A stretch of DNA of 64,000 bases from Selenomonas sputigena ATCC 35185 (GTDB lineage Bacteria > Bacillota > Negativicutes > Selenomonadales > Selenomonadaceae). The stretch lies in assembly GCF_000208405.1 (NCBI RefSeq), contig NC_015437.1, forward strand, positions 2,225,501-2,289,500. Direction: 5' to 3'. The position numbers and the translations under genes were made by a program. Below are positions 52,314-61,459 of the stretch, piece after piece (within the stretch, counting starts at the first letter, position 1; each line of letters begins with the position of its first letter). The notes under the pieces are model-generated. The model had not been told where the DNA came from, searched no databases, and saw only the letters and a list, made by a program, of their open reading frames with translations.

Positions 52314-54347
52314 TTGCCCCGAAATCTGTCGGCGTGGGTGGATGCCTGCGTCCATCTCGCCGCTTTGCTGGCACTCGTTTTGGTGCTGTCTTATTACAAC
52401 ACTTATGTAGCTTCGATCGCTTTCGTCGTCTGGCTGCTCGTCGCGCTCTTCGCGCGCGAGCGCTGCCGTGCACGGCACTTTGCTTTCGACACCTACTGCC
52501 GCGACGTCGTGCGCAACGTCAGCGAGGTGACGAACTTCGCGATCGAGCGTCTGCCGCAGGCAGTTGTCATCGTCAACCCCGAGGGGCGCATCGCTTGGAC
52601 GAACAGCATCGCCAAGGAGTATCTGGGGGAAAATCCCGAACCGGGGCTTTCTCTCAAAGATTTCTGGCCGGGCATCATCTTAGAGCCAATCTGGGGCGCA
52701 TCGGGCGAGTATGTCTTCGCCCATGAAGCGCACTATTACAAGGTGCGCTACCGCCCCATCGTGACCTCGGACGACATCCAGGGTCTCATGGCGCTCTATG
52801 TAGAGGACTGGACGGAATACGAGGAGATGCGCATCTTCTTCAAGAACAGCCGCGCCGTGCTCGCCTACATCCAGATCGACAATTTCGACGAGGTCATGCA
52901 GGGACTTTCCGAGGCGGAGCGCACGGCGCTGCTCTTCGAGGCGAACCGCCGTCTCGACGAATGGCTCAAGGGACTCGGCGGCTTCATGCGACGTGTGAGC
53001 GATGATCTCTACGTCGCCGTACTGGAGCGAAAATCCCTCGACCGCGCGATCGAGGAGCACTTCGACATCCTCGACCGCGTGCGCACCCTGCAGAGCACGA
53101 ACCGCCTGCCGCTGACGCTTTCCATGGGGCTTGCCGTCGCGGAAGAGCAGTCGATGGAAGAGCTTGGCCGAGAAGCGCAGGCGGGACTCGACCTCGCGCT
53201 CGGGCGCGGCGGCGACCAAGTCGCCGTGCGCATGGGCGGCAAGAACCAGTTCTTCGGCGGCAAGGCGAAGGCGGTCGAGAAGCATACGCGCGTCAAGGCG
53301 CGCGTCGTCGCCCATGCCGTGCGCGAGATCATGGAGAATGCTGACGAAGTCTTCATCATGGGACATCACAACGAGGACTTCGACTGCTTCGGCGCAGCGA
53401 TCGGCGTGGCAAAGATGGCGCACGAACTCAAGAAGCCCGTTCATATCGTCTTGAGCGATATGAACGATGGCATCGACAAGCTCACCGATCTTTTGCGGGA
53501 CGCGCCCGAATACGAAGGCCTGCTCGTTCGTGCCGAGGACTTGGAGACAATCGATTCCTTGAATCCCGTGCTCTTCGTCGTCGACACGCACATCCCGCAC
53601 CTCGTCGCCGCGCCTGTGCTCCTAGAGCGCATCGCGCAGGTCATCGTCATCGACCACCATCGCCGCTCGGGCGAGAGCTTCATCAAGTCGCCGCTGCTCG
53701 TCTACATCGAGCCGGCATCGAGCTCGACGAGCGAGCTTGTGACAGAGCTTTTGATGTACTTCAACGACGACCTCGTGCTCTCGCGCCTCGCGGCGACGGC
53801 GCTCTATTCGGGCATCGTCGTCGATACGAAGAACTTTACCGTGCAGACGGGCATCCGCACCTTCGAGGCGGCGGCGTACCTTCGGCGAGGCGGCGCGGAT
53901 CCCGTCGTCGTGCGTCACCTTTTCCGCGCGGACTTCGATACAGAAAAGGCGCTGTCGACGGCGAAAGCGGGAGCGCGTCTTTTCCCCGGCGGACTCATCA
54001 CGGCACGATTCCCTGCCGCCATCCCGAATGTGCAGGCGATCGCAGGCCAGGTTGCAGACGCACTCCTTCGCATCGAGGGCGTGCGCATGAGCCTCGTCTT
54101 CTTCCAGCTCGACGCTAACACCGTCGGCATCAGCGCCCGCTCGACGGGCGAGCTGAACATGCAGGTCATCATGGAAAGCTTCGGCGGCGGCGGTCATCAG
54201 AACGTCGCGGGCGCACAGGTCAAGGGCGAGCCGCTCGCCTCGATCGAGGAACGCGCCATCGCCATCAGTGAGAAACATATAGAGGAGAATGATAAAGATG
54301 AAAGTGATATTGCAGCAGGACGTCAAGAAGGTCGGAAGCAAGGGTGA
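52314..54347 (+). CDS. gdpP: Cyclic-di-AMP phosphodiesterase GdpP
   Basis: 677 aa from TTG 52314, eight bases after AGGAGG; the upstream GTG overlaps that site. Two N-terminal membrane helices, a PAS domain, a degenerate GGDEF domain and a DHH/DHHA1 module: MGHHNEDFDCFG, VIDHHRR and SFGGGGHQNVAGA. It hydrolyses c-di-AMP to pApA and so controls potassium and cell-wall homeostasis. Its last 50 nt overlap rplI in another frame. Confidence 0.93.
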   Translation: MPRNLSAWVDACVHLAALLALVLVLSYYNTYVASIAFVVWLLVALFARERCRARHFAFDTYCRDVVRNVSEVTNFAIERLPQAVVIVNPEGRIAWTNSIAKEYLGENPEPGLSLKDFWPGIILEPIWGASGEYVFAHEAHYYKVRYRPIVTSDDIQGLMALYVEDWTEYEEMRIFFKNSRAVLAYIQIDNFDEVMQGLSEAERTALLFEANRRLDEWLKGLGGFMRRVSDDLYVAVLERKSLDRAIEEHFDILDRVRTLQSTNRLPLTLSMGLAVAEEQSMEELGREAQAGLDLALGRGGDQVAVRMGGKNQFFGGKAKAVEKHTRVKARVVAHAVREIMENADEVFIMGHHNEDFDCFGAAIGVAKMAHELKKPVHIVLSDMNDGIDKLTDLLRDAPEYEGLLVRAEDLETIDSLNPVLFVVDTHIPHLVAAPVLLERIAQVIVIDHHRRSGESFIKSPLLVYIEPASSSTSELVTELLMYFNDDLVLSRLAATALYSGIVVDTKNFTVQTGIRTFEAAAYLRRGGADPVVVRHLFRADFDTEKALSTAKAGARLFPGGLITARFPAAIPNVQAIAGQVADALLRIEGVRMSLVFFQLDANTVGISARSTGELNMQVIMESFGGGGHQNVAGAQVKGEPLASIEERAIAISEKHIEENDKDESDIAAGRQEGRKQG

Positions 54348-54744
54348 CATCGTCGAGGTTTCGGAAGGCTACGGCAGGAACTTCCTGCTGCCCAAGAAGC
54401 TCGCCGTCGAAGCGACGGCAGCGAACCTTGAGACGGCGAAGCAGAAGGCGAATTCCGCCGCAAGGAAGAAGCAGCAGGCGACCGACGAAGCGCGTCTTCT
54501 GGCCGCGCAGCTCGAAAAGGTCAGCGTCAAGGTCGCCGTGCGCATCGGTGAAGGCGGCAAGCTCTTCGGCTCGGTCACGGGAAAAGACGTCGCCGACGCG
54601 CTCGCCAAGGAGCACGGCATCGACGTCGACCGCCGCAAGATTTCGCTGAAGAGCGAGGTCACGGGCGCGGGCGAGTACGAGGCAGTGATCAAGGTGCATC
54701 CCGAGATCCAGAGCACGATCCGCGTTCTCGTCGTCGCCGAATGA
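54298..54744 (+). CDS. rplI: 50S ribosomal protein L9
   Basis: 148 aa from the ATG at 54298, ten bases after GAGGAG; an ATG three codons earlier is too close. MKVILQQDVKKVGSKGD and GYGRNFLLPKKLA are the L9 signature. A long helix links the two globular domains. It lies inside the 3' end of gdpP, so the two are translationally linked. Confidence 0.96.
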   Translation: MKVILQQDVKKVGSKGDIVEVSEGYGRNFLLPKKLAVEATAANLETAKQKANSAARKKQQATDEARLLAAQLEKVSVKVAVRIGEGGKLFGSVTGKDVADALAKEHGIDVDRRKISLKSEVTGAGEYEAVIKVHPEIQSTIRVLVVAE

Positions 54745-54760
54745 AGAGGAAAGAGGTATC

Positions 54761-56815
54761 ATGCTGAAATTTTTCAAGCGTCTTTTCTCAAGCCCCGCAG
54801 CGCCCGCGCCTGAACCTCAGGCCGACGCGGCGGCAGAGCGCCTCGACCGCGAGATCGACGCGCTCTATTCGATTCTCGCCGACGAGGCGGGATCGGACAG
54901 GCTCGTCATCAAGGCGGGCAAGATGGACGCCATGCGCCTCATGCGCTCGCCCGTTCGCGGCGAGCGCGTTCTTGCGCTTGAGCGCATCGTTTACGAGAAC
55001 CCGACGATCGAGCGCGTGCCGACGGAGTCGGAGATCCCCGCCATCCTCGTCGAACTTTCCGAGCGCATCGCCGACATCATGGCGCGGCGCAGCATGGAGG
55101 ACAAGATCGAGCAGAAGATCCAAGAAAAGCTTGAAGAGAACCATCAGGACTATGTGCAGGACATCCGCATGCAGGTCTTGAAGGACGAGAAGAGCGCGAT
55201 CGAGTCGCCGCAGGCTGCGAAGAAGCGCGAGGAACTCGAAGCGCTCGAAAAGGTTCATCTCACGCAGTCCGTCATGGAGCTTCTGCGCCCCAAGACGCTC
55301 GAAGAGGTCGTCGGCCAAGAGCGTGCCGTCAAGGCGCTCGCTTCGAAGCTCGCCTCGCCCTACCCGCAGCACCTCCTGCTCTACGGGCCTCCGGGCGTCG
55401 GCAAGACGACGGCGGCGCGCATCGTCCTCGAAGCCGTCAAGAAGGAGGCGCACTCGCCTTTTGCCGAGAACGCGCCCTTCGTCGAGACGGACGGCACGAC
55501 GCTGCGCTGGGATTCGCGCGACATGACGAACCCGCTCTTAGGCTCGGTGCACGACCCGATCTATCAGGGCGCGCGCCGCGACCTCGCCGACGGCGGCATC
55601 CCCGAGCCAAAGCCCGGCATGGTCACCGAAGCGCACGGCGGCATCCTCTTCATCGACGAGATCGGCGAGATGGACGAAATGCTGCAGAACAAGCTCCTGA
55701 AGGTGCTCGAAGACAAGCGCGCCTTCTTCGAGTCCGCCTACTACGACCATACGGACGAGAAGGTGCCGCCCTACATTCGGAAGCTCTTCGAGGAGGGCGC
55801 ACCGGCCGACTTCGTGCTCATCGGCGCGACGACGCGCGACGCCTCGCACGTCAACCCCGCGCTTCGCTCGCGCTGCGCGGAAATCTACTTCGAGCCTCTG
55901 ACGCCCAAGCACATCGAGGAGATCGTGCAGAATGCGGCGAAGAAGCTCAAAGTCGAGGTCGCAGAGGAAGTCGTGCGCCTCATCAGCGAGTATACGACGG
56001 AAGGCCGCAAGGCGATCAACATCCTCGCCGACGCCTACAGCCTCGCGCTCTCGCGCACGAAAGAAGGCGAAGACGTCAAGATCTCCAAGGGCGACATCTA
56101 CGAGGTCGCACAGGTCAGCCGCCTCTACCAGTTCGTGACGAAGAAGGCTTCGAAGAAACCCGAGGTCGGGCACGTCTTCGGACTCGGCGTCGCGGGATTC
56201 CTAGGCTCTGTCATCGAGATCGAGGCCGTCGTCTTCCCCGCCGAGGAAAAGGGCAAGGGACAGGTGCGCTTCAACGAGACGGCGGGCAGCATGGCGAAGG
56301 ACTCCGTATTCAACGCGGCCTCCGTGCTGCGCCATCTGACGGGCAAGAGCATCCACGACTACGACGTGCACATCAACGTCATCGGCGGCGGCAACATCGA
56401 CGGCCCGAGCGCGGGCACGGCGATCCTCGCGGCGCTCGTCAGCGCCGTGACGGAGAAGCCGCTCAGGCAGGACGTCGCGGTCACGGGCGAAATCTCGCTC
56501 GCCGGACGCGTGCGCCCCGTCGGAGGCGTCTTTGAAAAGGCGTACGGCGCAAAGCAGGCGGGAATCCGGACGCTCGTCATCCCGAAGGAGAACGACAAGG
56601 ACATCCCCGAGGGGCACTTGGGGCTTGACATCCACGCCGTCGAGACGGCGGAGGAAGCCTTCGCCGTGCTCTTTGCGCCCGAGGCGGACGGCGAGCCGCT
56701 GCGGCTGAAACTCGAAAAGCCGCAGAACAGCGAAAAAGGCCGCGCCGACAACGCGACGATCGACGCGGAAAACTTCGCTGAATCATCGCTCGAAAAGCCA
56801 AAGGAGGCCGTCTGA
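54761..56815 (+). CDS. lonC: ATP-dependent protease LonC
   Basis: 684 aa. Lon-family protease of the LonC/LonB-like type, without the large Lon N-domain. AAA+ core with Walker A YGPPGVGKTT and Walker B GGILFIDEIGEM. The C-terminal serine protease has Ser in GPSAGTA and Lys in FEKAYGAKQAG. A coiled-coil-like segment (about 100-165) precedes the AAA module. Cytoplasmic quality-control or regulatory proteolysis. Located between rplI and dnaB, as in other Firmicutes. Confidence 0.92.
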   Translation: MLKFFKRLFSSPAAPAPEPQADAAAERLDREIDALYSILADEAGSDRLVIKAGKMDAMRLMRSPVRGERVLALERIVYENPTIERVPTESEIPAILVELSERIADIMARRSMEDKIEQKIQEKLEENHQDYVQDIRMQVLKDEKSAIESPQAAKKREELEALEKVHLTQSVMELLRPKTLEEVVGQERAVKALASKLASPYPQHLLLYGPPGVGKTTAARIVLEAVKKEAHSPFAENAPFVETDGTTLRWDSRDMTNPLLGSVHDPIYQGARRDLADGGIPEPKPGMVTEAHGGILFIDEIGEMDEMLQNKLLKVLEDKRAFFESAYYDHTDEKVPPYIRKLFEEGAPADFVLIGATTRDASHVNPALRSRCAEIYFEPLTPKHIEEIVQNAAKKLKVEVAEEVVRLISEYTTEGRKAINILADAYSLALSRTKEGEDVKISKGDIYEVAQVSRLYQFVTKKASKKPEVGHVFGLGVAGFLGSVIEIEAVVFPAEEKGKGQVRFNETAGSMAKDSVFNAASVLRHLTGKSIHDYDVHINVIGGGNIDGPSAGTAILAALVSAVTEKPLRQDVAVTGEISLAGRVRPVGGVFEKAYGAKQAGIRTLVIPKENDKDIPEGHLGLDIHAVETAEEAFAVLFAPEADGEPLRLKLEKPQNSEKGRADNATIDAENFAESSLEKPKEAV

Positions 56816-56816
56816 A

Positions 56817-58142
56817 ATGGATCGCATGCCGCCCGCAAGCATCGAGGCCGAGCAGGCCGTTCTCGGCGCAATGCTCTTAAAGCCCGACGCCGTGACGACC
56901 GCCGCCGAAGAACTGTCGGCGGACGACTTCTATCGCGAGACACATCGGCTGATCTTCGAGGCCATGATGGAACTCAAGGAGCGCACGGAGCCTGTCGACC
57001 TCGTGACCTTGACCGAGCAGCTAAAGAAGGCAGACAAGCTCGCGAAGATCGGCGGCATCCCCGCGCTGTCCCTGATCGCGAACTCCGTGCCGACGGCGGC
57101 GAACGTGCATTACCACGCGCGCATCGTGCATGAGAAAGCGCAGCTTCGCTCGCTGATCAACGCCGCGACGGAGATCGCGGGTGCCGCCTATGAGAGCGCC
57201 GACGAAGTCGAGGACATCATGGACAGCGCGGAAAAGCGCATCCTAGCTGTCTCTTCGGGAAAGCGCAGCAAGGACTTCGTGCCGCTGCAGGACATTCTTC
57301 TCGACACCCTGGAGCAAATCGATCTGCGCTACAACAACAAGGGCAGCATCACGGGACTGCCGACAGGCTTCACGGAGCTTGACCATCTGACAGCGGGGCT
57401 GCAGAAATCCGACCTCATCCTCGTCGCCGCACGCCCCTCGATGGGCAAGACGGCATTCACGCTCAACATCGCGGCGCACGTCGTACTGCGCGCGAAAGAG
57501 CCCGTCGCCTTCTTTTCCCTGGAAATGAGCAAGGAGCAGCTCGTGCAGCGTCTCCTGTGCTCGGAAGGGCGCATCGATTCGCAGCGCCTGCGCGTCGGCG
57601 AGCTTGAGGAAAAGGAGTGGGGCGACCTCATCGACACGGCGAACCGCCTTTCCGCCGCACCGCTCTACATCGACGACACGCCGGGCATCACCGTCATGGA
57701 ACTGCGCTCGAAAGCGCGCCGCCTGAAGGCCGAGCACGGGCTTTCGCTCATCGTCATCGACTATCTGCAGCTCATGCAGGGGCGGGGGAATAAGAGCGGC
57801 GACAACCGCCAGCAGGAGATCTCGGAGATCTCGCGCTCCTTGAAGGCGCTCGCGCGTGAGCTGAACGTGCCCGTCATCGCGCTCTCGCAGCTTTCGAGAA
57901 GCGTCGAGTCGCGCCAGATCAAGCGTCCGATGCTCTCCGACCTGCGCGAATCCGGCTCTTTGGAGCAGGACGCCGACATCGTCATGTTCCTCTACCGCGA
58001 GGACTACTACGATCCCGAAACGGAGAACAAGAACATCACGGAAGTCATCATCGCCAAGCACAGGAACGGCCCCGTCGACACCGTCGATCTCACGTTCCTC
58101 AAACAGTTTACGAAGTTCGGCAATCTCTCACGCATGCAATAG
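56817..58142 (+). CDS. dnaB: Replicative DNA helicase
   Basis: 441 aa, AAGGAGG site inside the end of lonC. N-terminal DnaB_N domain (PPASIEAEQAVLGAMLL), linker, and RecA-like C-terminal domain with Walker A ARPSMGKTAF, Walker B IVIDYLQLM and QEISEISRSLKALA. Hexameric 5'-3' helicase at the replication fork. Standard length, no intein. Confidence 0.96.
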   Translation: MDRMPPASIEAEQAVLGAMLLKPDAVTTAAEELSADDFYRETHRLIFEAMMELKERTEPVDLVTLTEQLKKADKLAKIGGIPALSLIANSVPTAANVHYHARIVHEKAQLRSLINAATEIAGAAYESADEVEDIMDSAEKRILAVSSGKRSKDFVPLQDILLDTLEQIDLRYNNKGSITGLPTGFTELDHLTAGLQKSDLILVAARPSMGKTAFTLNIAAHVVLRAKEPVAFFSLEMSKEQLVQRLLCSEGRIDSQRLRVGELEEKEWGDLIDTANRLSAAPLYIDDTPGITVMELRSKARRLKAEHGLSLIVIDYLQLMQGRGNKSGDNRQQEISEISRSLKALARELNVPVIALSQLSRSVESRQIKRPMLSDLRESGSLEQDADIVMFLYREDYYDPETENKNITEVIIAKHRNGPVDTVDLTFLKQFTKFGNLSRMQ

Positions 58143-58157
58143 ACCTAGGAGGACACG

Positions 58158-59639
58158 ATGGAATACGACAAGAAGGAACTTGACTCTCGCTTGCAGGATG
58201 AGCTGCACCACGCGGGTCACCGCTGGCGCAACCGCTTTCATCTGGAACTGCCCTTCGGCTTCACAGGCAGTGTGAAGGGACTCGTTTTCTTCCAGGGCGA
58301 GTACCATCTCTTCTGCCAGTGGAATCCCTTTTCGACTGAAGACAAGAACAAGGGCTGGGTCGAATTCAAGACGCGCGATTTCGTCTACTGGACCGATCCG
58401 AAGCTCGTCCTGTGGCCGACGGACGACAACGATAAGGGCGGCTGCGGCTCCGGCTGCGCCTTCATCAACGGCGGAAACTTGCGCGTCCTCTACACGGGCA
58501 GACGCGAGGAAGAAGGAAAGCGTGCGAACCGCCAGATTCTCGGCACGATGACAAAAGAAGGCGTCATCCGCAAGGACATGGTGCTCATCAAGGAGCAGCC
58601 CGAAGGATATACCGACCTCTTCCAGGGGCCGCACTTCTTCGTGCGCGACAGCCACGCCTACGCGCTCCTCGGCGCACAGGCGGCGCCCGCAGACGACGCA
58701 CGCGGCTGCCTTCTGCTCTATCGCGAGGAGAAGGGACTCTTCCACTTTGCCGGCGAGCTGAAGACGCAGCTCGGCTTCTTCGGCAAAGTCTGGGAATGCC
58801 CGGCACTCCTCTCCTTCGGCAAGCACGACGTGCTCTTCTTCTCGCCGCGCGGTCTCTCTGATCGCGAGTTCGACTGGCAGAACCTCTTCCAGTCGGGCTA
58901 CATCGTGGGGCATCTGTCTCTTGCGGGACGCGAGATGATTCACGGCAAATTCCACGAGCTCGACCGCGGCTTCGACTTCTTCGCGCCGCATGTGGGCGTG
59001 CACGAGGGGCGTGCGCTGCTCTTCGGCTGGCTGAGCATGCCGCACAAGGACGAGGACTATCCGACGGGAAAGCACGGCTGGATGCACACCTTGACCCTGC
59101 CGCGCGTCCTGACGCTCAAGCAGGGCAAGATCTTCTCAAGACCCGCGCCCGAACTCAAGGCGCTTCGCGTAGCGAGAAGCGCACGCGAGCTTTCGGGACG
59201 CGCCGTGCCGTCCCTCAAGACGGAGCTTGCCTACTGTTCGGAAATCCTCATGAACATCGTCTTGGGCGTCGCCCAGCGCATCAAGATCGAGCTTCGCTAC
59301 GGCAGGGAAAAAGTGAAGGTCAGCTACAATCGCGAGACGGACATCGTCGAGATCAGCCGCGAGGGAATGAAGCTCGGCGGCCGCGGCGTGCGAAGCTTCA
59401 AGCTCTACACCTATCACTCGCTCGCCATGAACATCTTCATCGACCGCACGGCCATCGAGATCTTCTTCCAAAACGGCGAGGAGGTCGCCTCCTTCCTCGT
59501 ATTCCCCGAAGAGGACGTCGCTCCCGTCTTCTCTGTCGAGGCCGACGCCCCGATGGAAAAGGTCATGGGATCGATCTGGGATCTCGACCGCCTGCGCTAC
59601 GGAGAGCTCAAGCCGCAGAAGAGGAAGTATGTGTTCTAG
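58158..59639 (+). CDS. GH32-like protein with substituted catalytic residues
   Basis: 493 aa, GGAGGAC site, 15 nt after dnaB. It is clearly homologous to ScrB along its whole length (FHLELPFGF, YHLFCQWNP, FGKVWECPALL, and a conserved C-terminal sandwich). Two of three catalytic positions differ. The NDPNG block reads GSVKG, putting S38 where the nucleophile Asp belongs. The FRDP block reads FQGP, with G157 for the stabilising Asp. E213 of WECP is kept. Fold length and sequence look maintained, so it is probably a non-hydrolytic sugar-binding or regulatory protein rather than a fresh pseudogene (inference). Confidence 0.88.
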   Translation: MEYDKKELDSRLQDELHHAGHRWRNRFHLELPFGFTGSVKGLVFFQGEYHLFCQWNPFSTEDKNKGWVEFKTRDFVYWTDPKLVLWPTDDNDKGGCGSGCAFINGGNLRVLYTGRREEEGKRANRQILGTMTKEGVIRKDMVLIKEQPEGYTDLFQGPHFFVRDSHAYALLGAQAAPADDARGCLLLYREEKGLFHFAGELKTQLGFFGKVWECPALLSFGKHDVLFFSPRGLSDREFDWQNLFQSGYIVGHLSLAGREMIHGKFHELDRGFDFFAPHVGVHEGRALLFGWLSMPHKDEDYPTGKHGWMHTLTLPRVLTLKQGKIFSRPAPELKALRVARSARELSGRAVPSLKTELAYCSEILMNIVLGVAQRIKIELRYGREKVKVSYNRETDIVEISREGMKLGGRGVRSFKLYTYHSLAMNIFIDRTAIEIFFQNGEEVASFLVFPEEDVAPVFSVEADAPMEKVMGSIWDLDRLRYGELKPQKRKYVF

Positions 59640-59647
59640 GAAATGAG

Positions 59648-59696
59648 CAAAAAAAGCCGCAGTCCACGCAATTTTGCGTCGGCTGCGGCTTTTTTA
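59648..59696. terminator. Bidirectional terminator
   Basis: AAAAAAGCCGCAG...CTGCGGCTTTTTT with an inner ACGCAA/TTGCGT stem. It serves the GH32-like gene (plus) and the candidate small RNA (minus). Confidence 0.88.
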
Positions 59697-59756
59697 TGCG
59701 TAACTACTTCCACCCGACCACTTATATACCGCATATCGGTCAGCGGGATACTTTCT
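59648..59756 (-). ncRNA. Candidate small RNA with its own promoter and terminator
   Basis: About 109 nt. Promoter TTGACA (59792-59787), 18-bp spacer, TATAAT (59768-59763). It ends in the hairpin at 59648-59696, which has GCCGCAG...ACGCAA / TTGCGT...CTGCGGC and T runs. An internal stem pairs CCC-GACC with GGTC-GGG around an ATAT/ATAT loop. No start codon with a ribosome site lies in it. The promoter overlaps the end of the AhpF-like gene. Confidence 0.65.
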
Positions 59757-59762
59757 ACGCTC

Positions 59763-59792
59763 ATTATAGCAAAGCTTCAAACACTTTGTCAA
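59763..59792 (-). promoter_or_regulatory. Promoter of the candidate small RNA
   Basis: Consensus -35 and -10 hexamers separated by 18 bp on the minus strand, immediately downstream of the AhpF-like stop codon. Confidence 0.8.
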
Positions 59793-59793
59793 T

Positions 59794-61458
59794 TCATGCG
59801 TTCGCTTCTTCCTGTTCGAGCAGGTCGAGGAGCTGTGAGATGTTCTTCTTGCCGAAGTGGAATTTCGCGTCGTCGTCGATGAAGAAGCACGGCACGCTCA
59901 TGATGTTGTACTGCTCCTTGATCTCGGGGAAGAGGCTCAAGTCGTAGACATCCGTCTTGACATGCGGGTTGAGCGTCGCGATGCGCTGAGCGCTCGTGAC
60001 GAGCTCAGGGCACATCGTGCACGAGAGGCTTACCATGATGGTGATATGGTGATCTTCCTTGATTTTCTCAATGCGCGCGAGATCCTCGTCGGCGACCTTC
60101 TGTCCGGCGCTCGAAGCGTTGTAGAGACCGAGCACGAAGCTCGTGAACTCGTGCCCGCCCGGGACGCCGTGGAAGGCGAGTCCCGCCCAGCTGCCGTCCG
60201 CATTGTAGATGCGCACGTTCGGCACGCCCATGCCGCCTGTGATCTCGACGGACAGCTTGTCCGTCATCTCTGCGAGCTGCGTCATGAAGTCGAGAAGCTC
60301 GCTGGAGCGCGGATCGTCACTCAGCGCGACCTCAAGGTGCAGAGGACGCTCCATGCGATCAAAGACCGTCATGAGCTGCTTCTTCATATCGGCCGTGAAG
60401 GGGCCGCTCGTCGAGGCCGTCGCCGCTCCCTTCCCCGTGTCCTTCCCCGTATCCTTCGCCGTGTGCTGCGCGGCGCGGCACACCTTGTGGTTCGTCTTCC
60501 GCCCCGTCTTTTCTTCCATCTTCATGGCGTACTTTTCCATCTCGGTCGCGGCGAGAGCACCGTCGCCCGTCGCCGTCACGACCTGCCTGAGCGGCTTGAT
60601 GCAGACGTCGCCCGCCGCATAGAGCCCTTCGACCGTCGTCCGCTGCTGGCGGTCGGTCACGATGTAGCCATGCTCGTCAAGCTCCGCCAGTCCCTTGACG
60701 AGATCGGTCGACGGCTGGTAGCCCGCGAACACGAACACCCCGAAGGAATCTCCGCCTTCGGGTGTAAACACCGTTCGCTCGCCCGTCGCGAGGTTCTTCC
60801 ATGTGAGCTTGCGCGGCAGGGCGTCTCCCTCGACCGACTCGACCTCCGACTGGAAGTGAATCGAAATTTTCTCATTGTCGCGTGCGGGCTGCGCCGTGGC
60901 GGGAGCACATGTGAAATCCTCCTCGCGCACGAGGATCGTCACATGCTTCGCATACTTCGTGAGGAAGACGCTCTCCTCCGCCGCTGCGAAGCCGCCGCCG
61001 ATGACGAAGACATCCTTGCCCGTGAAGAACTCGCCGTCGCACGTCGCGCAGTAGGCGACGCCGTGCCCGCGAAATTCCTTCTCGCCCGCAAAGCCGATCT
61101 GGCGCGGATGTGCGCCCGTCGCGAGCAGCACGGTAAAAGTTTCATAGTCGCCGCGGCTCGTATGCACATGCCAAGTATCGCCCTTCTTTTCGAGCGAATT
61201 GACTTCGGCGAGCAGGAACTCCGCGCCGAAGCCTTCCGCCTGACGGTGCATCTTCGCCGTGAGGTCAGCGCCGCTCGTAGGGTCGCTGCCCGGATAGTTC
61301 ACGACCTCCGCCGTCAGAGCGATCTGACCGCCAAAAGTCTCCTTCTCCACCACGAGCACACGGCAGCAGGCTCTTGCCAAGTAAAGCGCGGCGGTCAGCC
61401 CCGCAGGGCCGCCGCCGATCACTACTGCATCATAAAGCTCGTTTTTTTCCGCCGCCAT
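59794..61458 (-). CDS. AhpF-like peroxiredoxin reductase, TrxR domain first
   Basis: 554 aa. Residues 1-310 are a thioredoxin-reductase flavoprotein: FAD loop VVIGGGPAGLTAALYLA, redox pair CATC, NADPH-type loop VIGGGFAAAEES, and GLYAAGDV. A Thr/Lys/Gly-rich linker follows, then a tandem thioredoxin-fold module like the AhpF N-terminal domain, with the CTMC redox pair. The order is the reverse of E. coli AhpF. One base downstream of ahpC, so it should be the dedicated AhpC reductase. Confidence 0.9.
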   Translation of the reverse strand: MAAEKNELYDAVVIGGGPAGLTAALYLARACCRVLVVEKETFGGQIALTAEVVNYPGSDPTSGADLTAKMHRQAEGFGAEFLLAEVNSLEKKGDTWHVHTSRGDYETFTVLLATGAHPRQIGFAGEKEFRGHGVAYCATCDGEFFTGKDVFVIGGGFAAAEESVFLTKYAKHVTILVREEDFTCAPATAQPARDNEKISIHFQSEVESVEGDALPRKLTWKNLATGERTVFTPEGGDSFGVFVFAGYQPSTDLVKGLAELDEHGYIVTDRQQRTTVEGLYAAGDVCIKPLRQVVTATGDGALAATEMEKYAMKMEEKTGRKTNHKVCRAAQHTAKDTGKDTGKGAATASTSGPFTADMKKQLMTVFDRMERPLHLEVALSDDPRSSELLDFMTQLAEMTDKLSVEITGGMGVPNVRIYNADGSWAGLAFHGVPGGHEFTSFVLGLYNASSAGQKVADEDLARIEKIKEDHHITIMVSLSCTMCPELVTSAQRIATLNPHVKTDVYDLSLFPEIKEQYNIMSVPCFFIDDDAKFHFGKKNISQLLDLLEQEEANA

Positions 61459-61459
61459 C

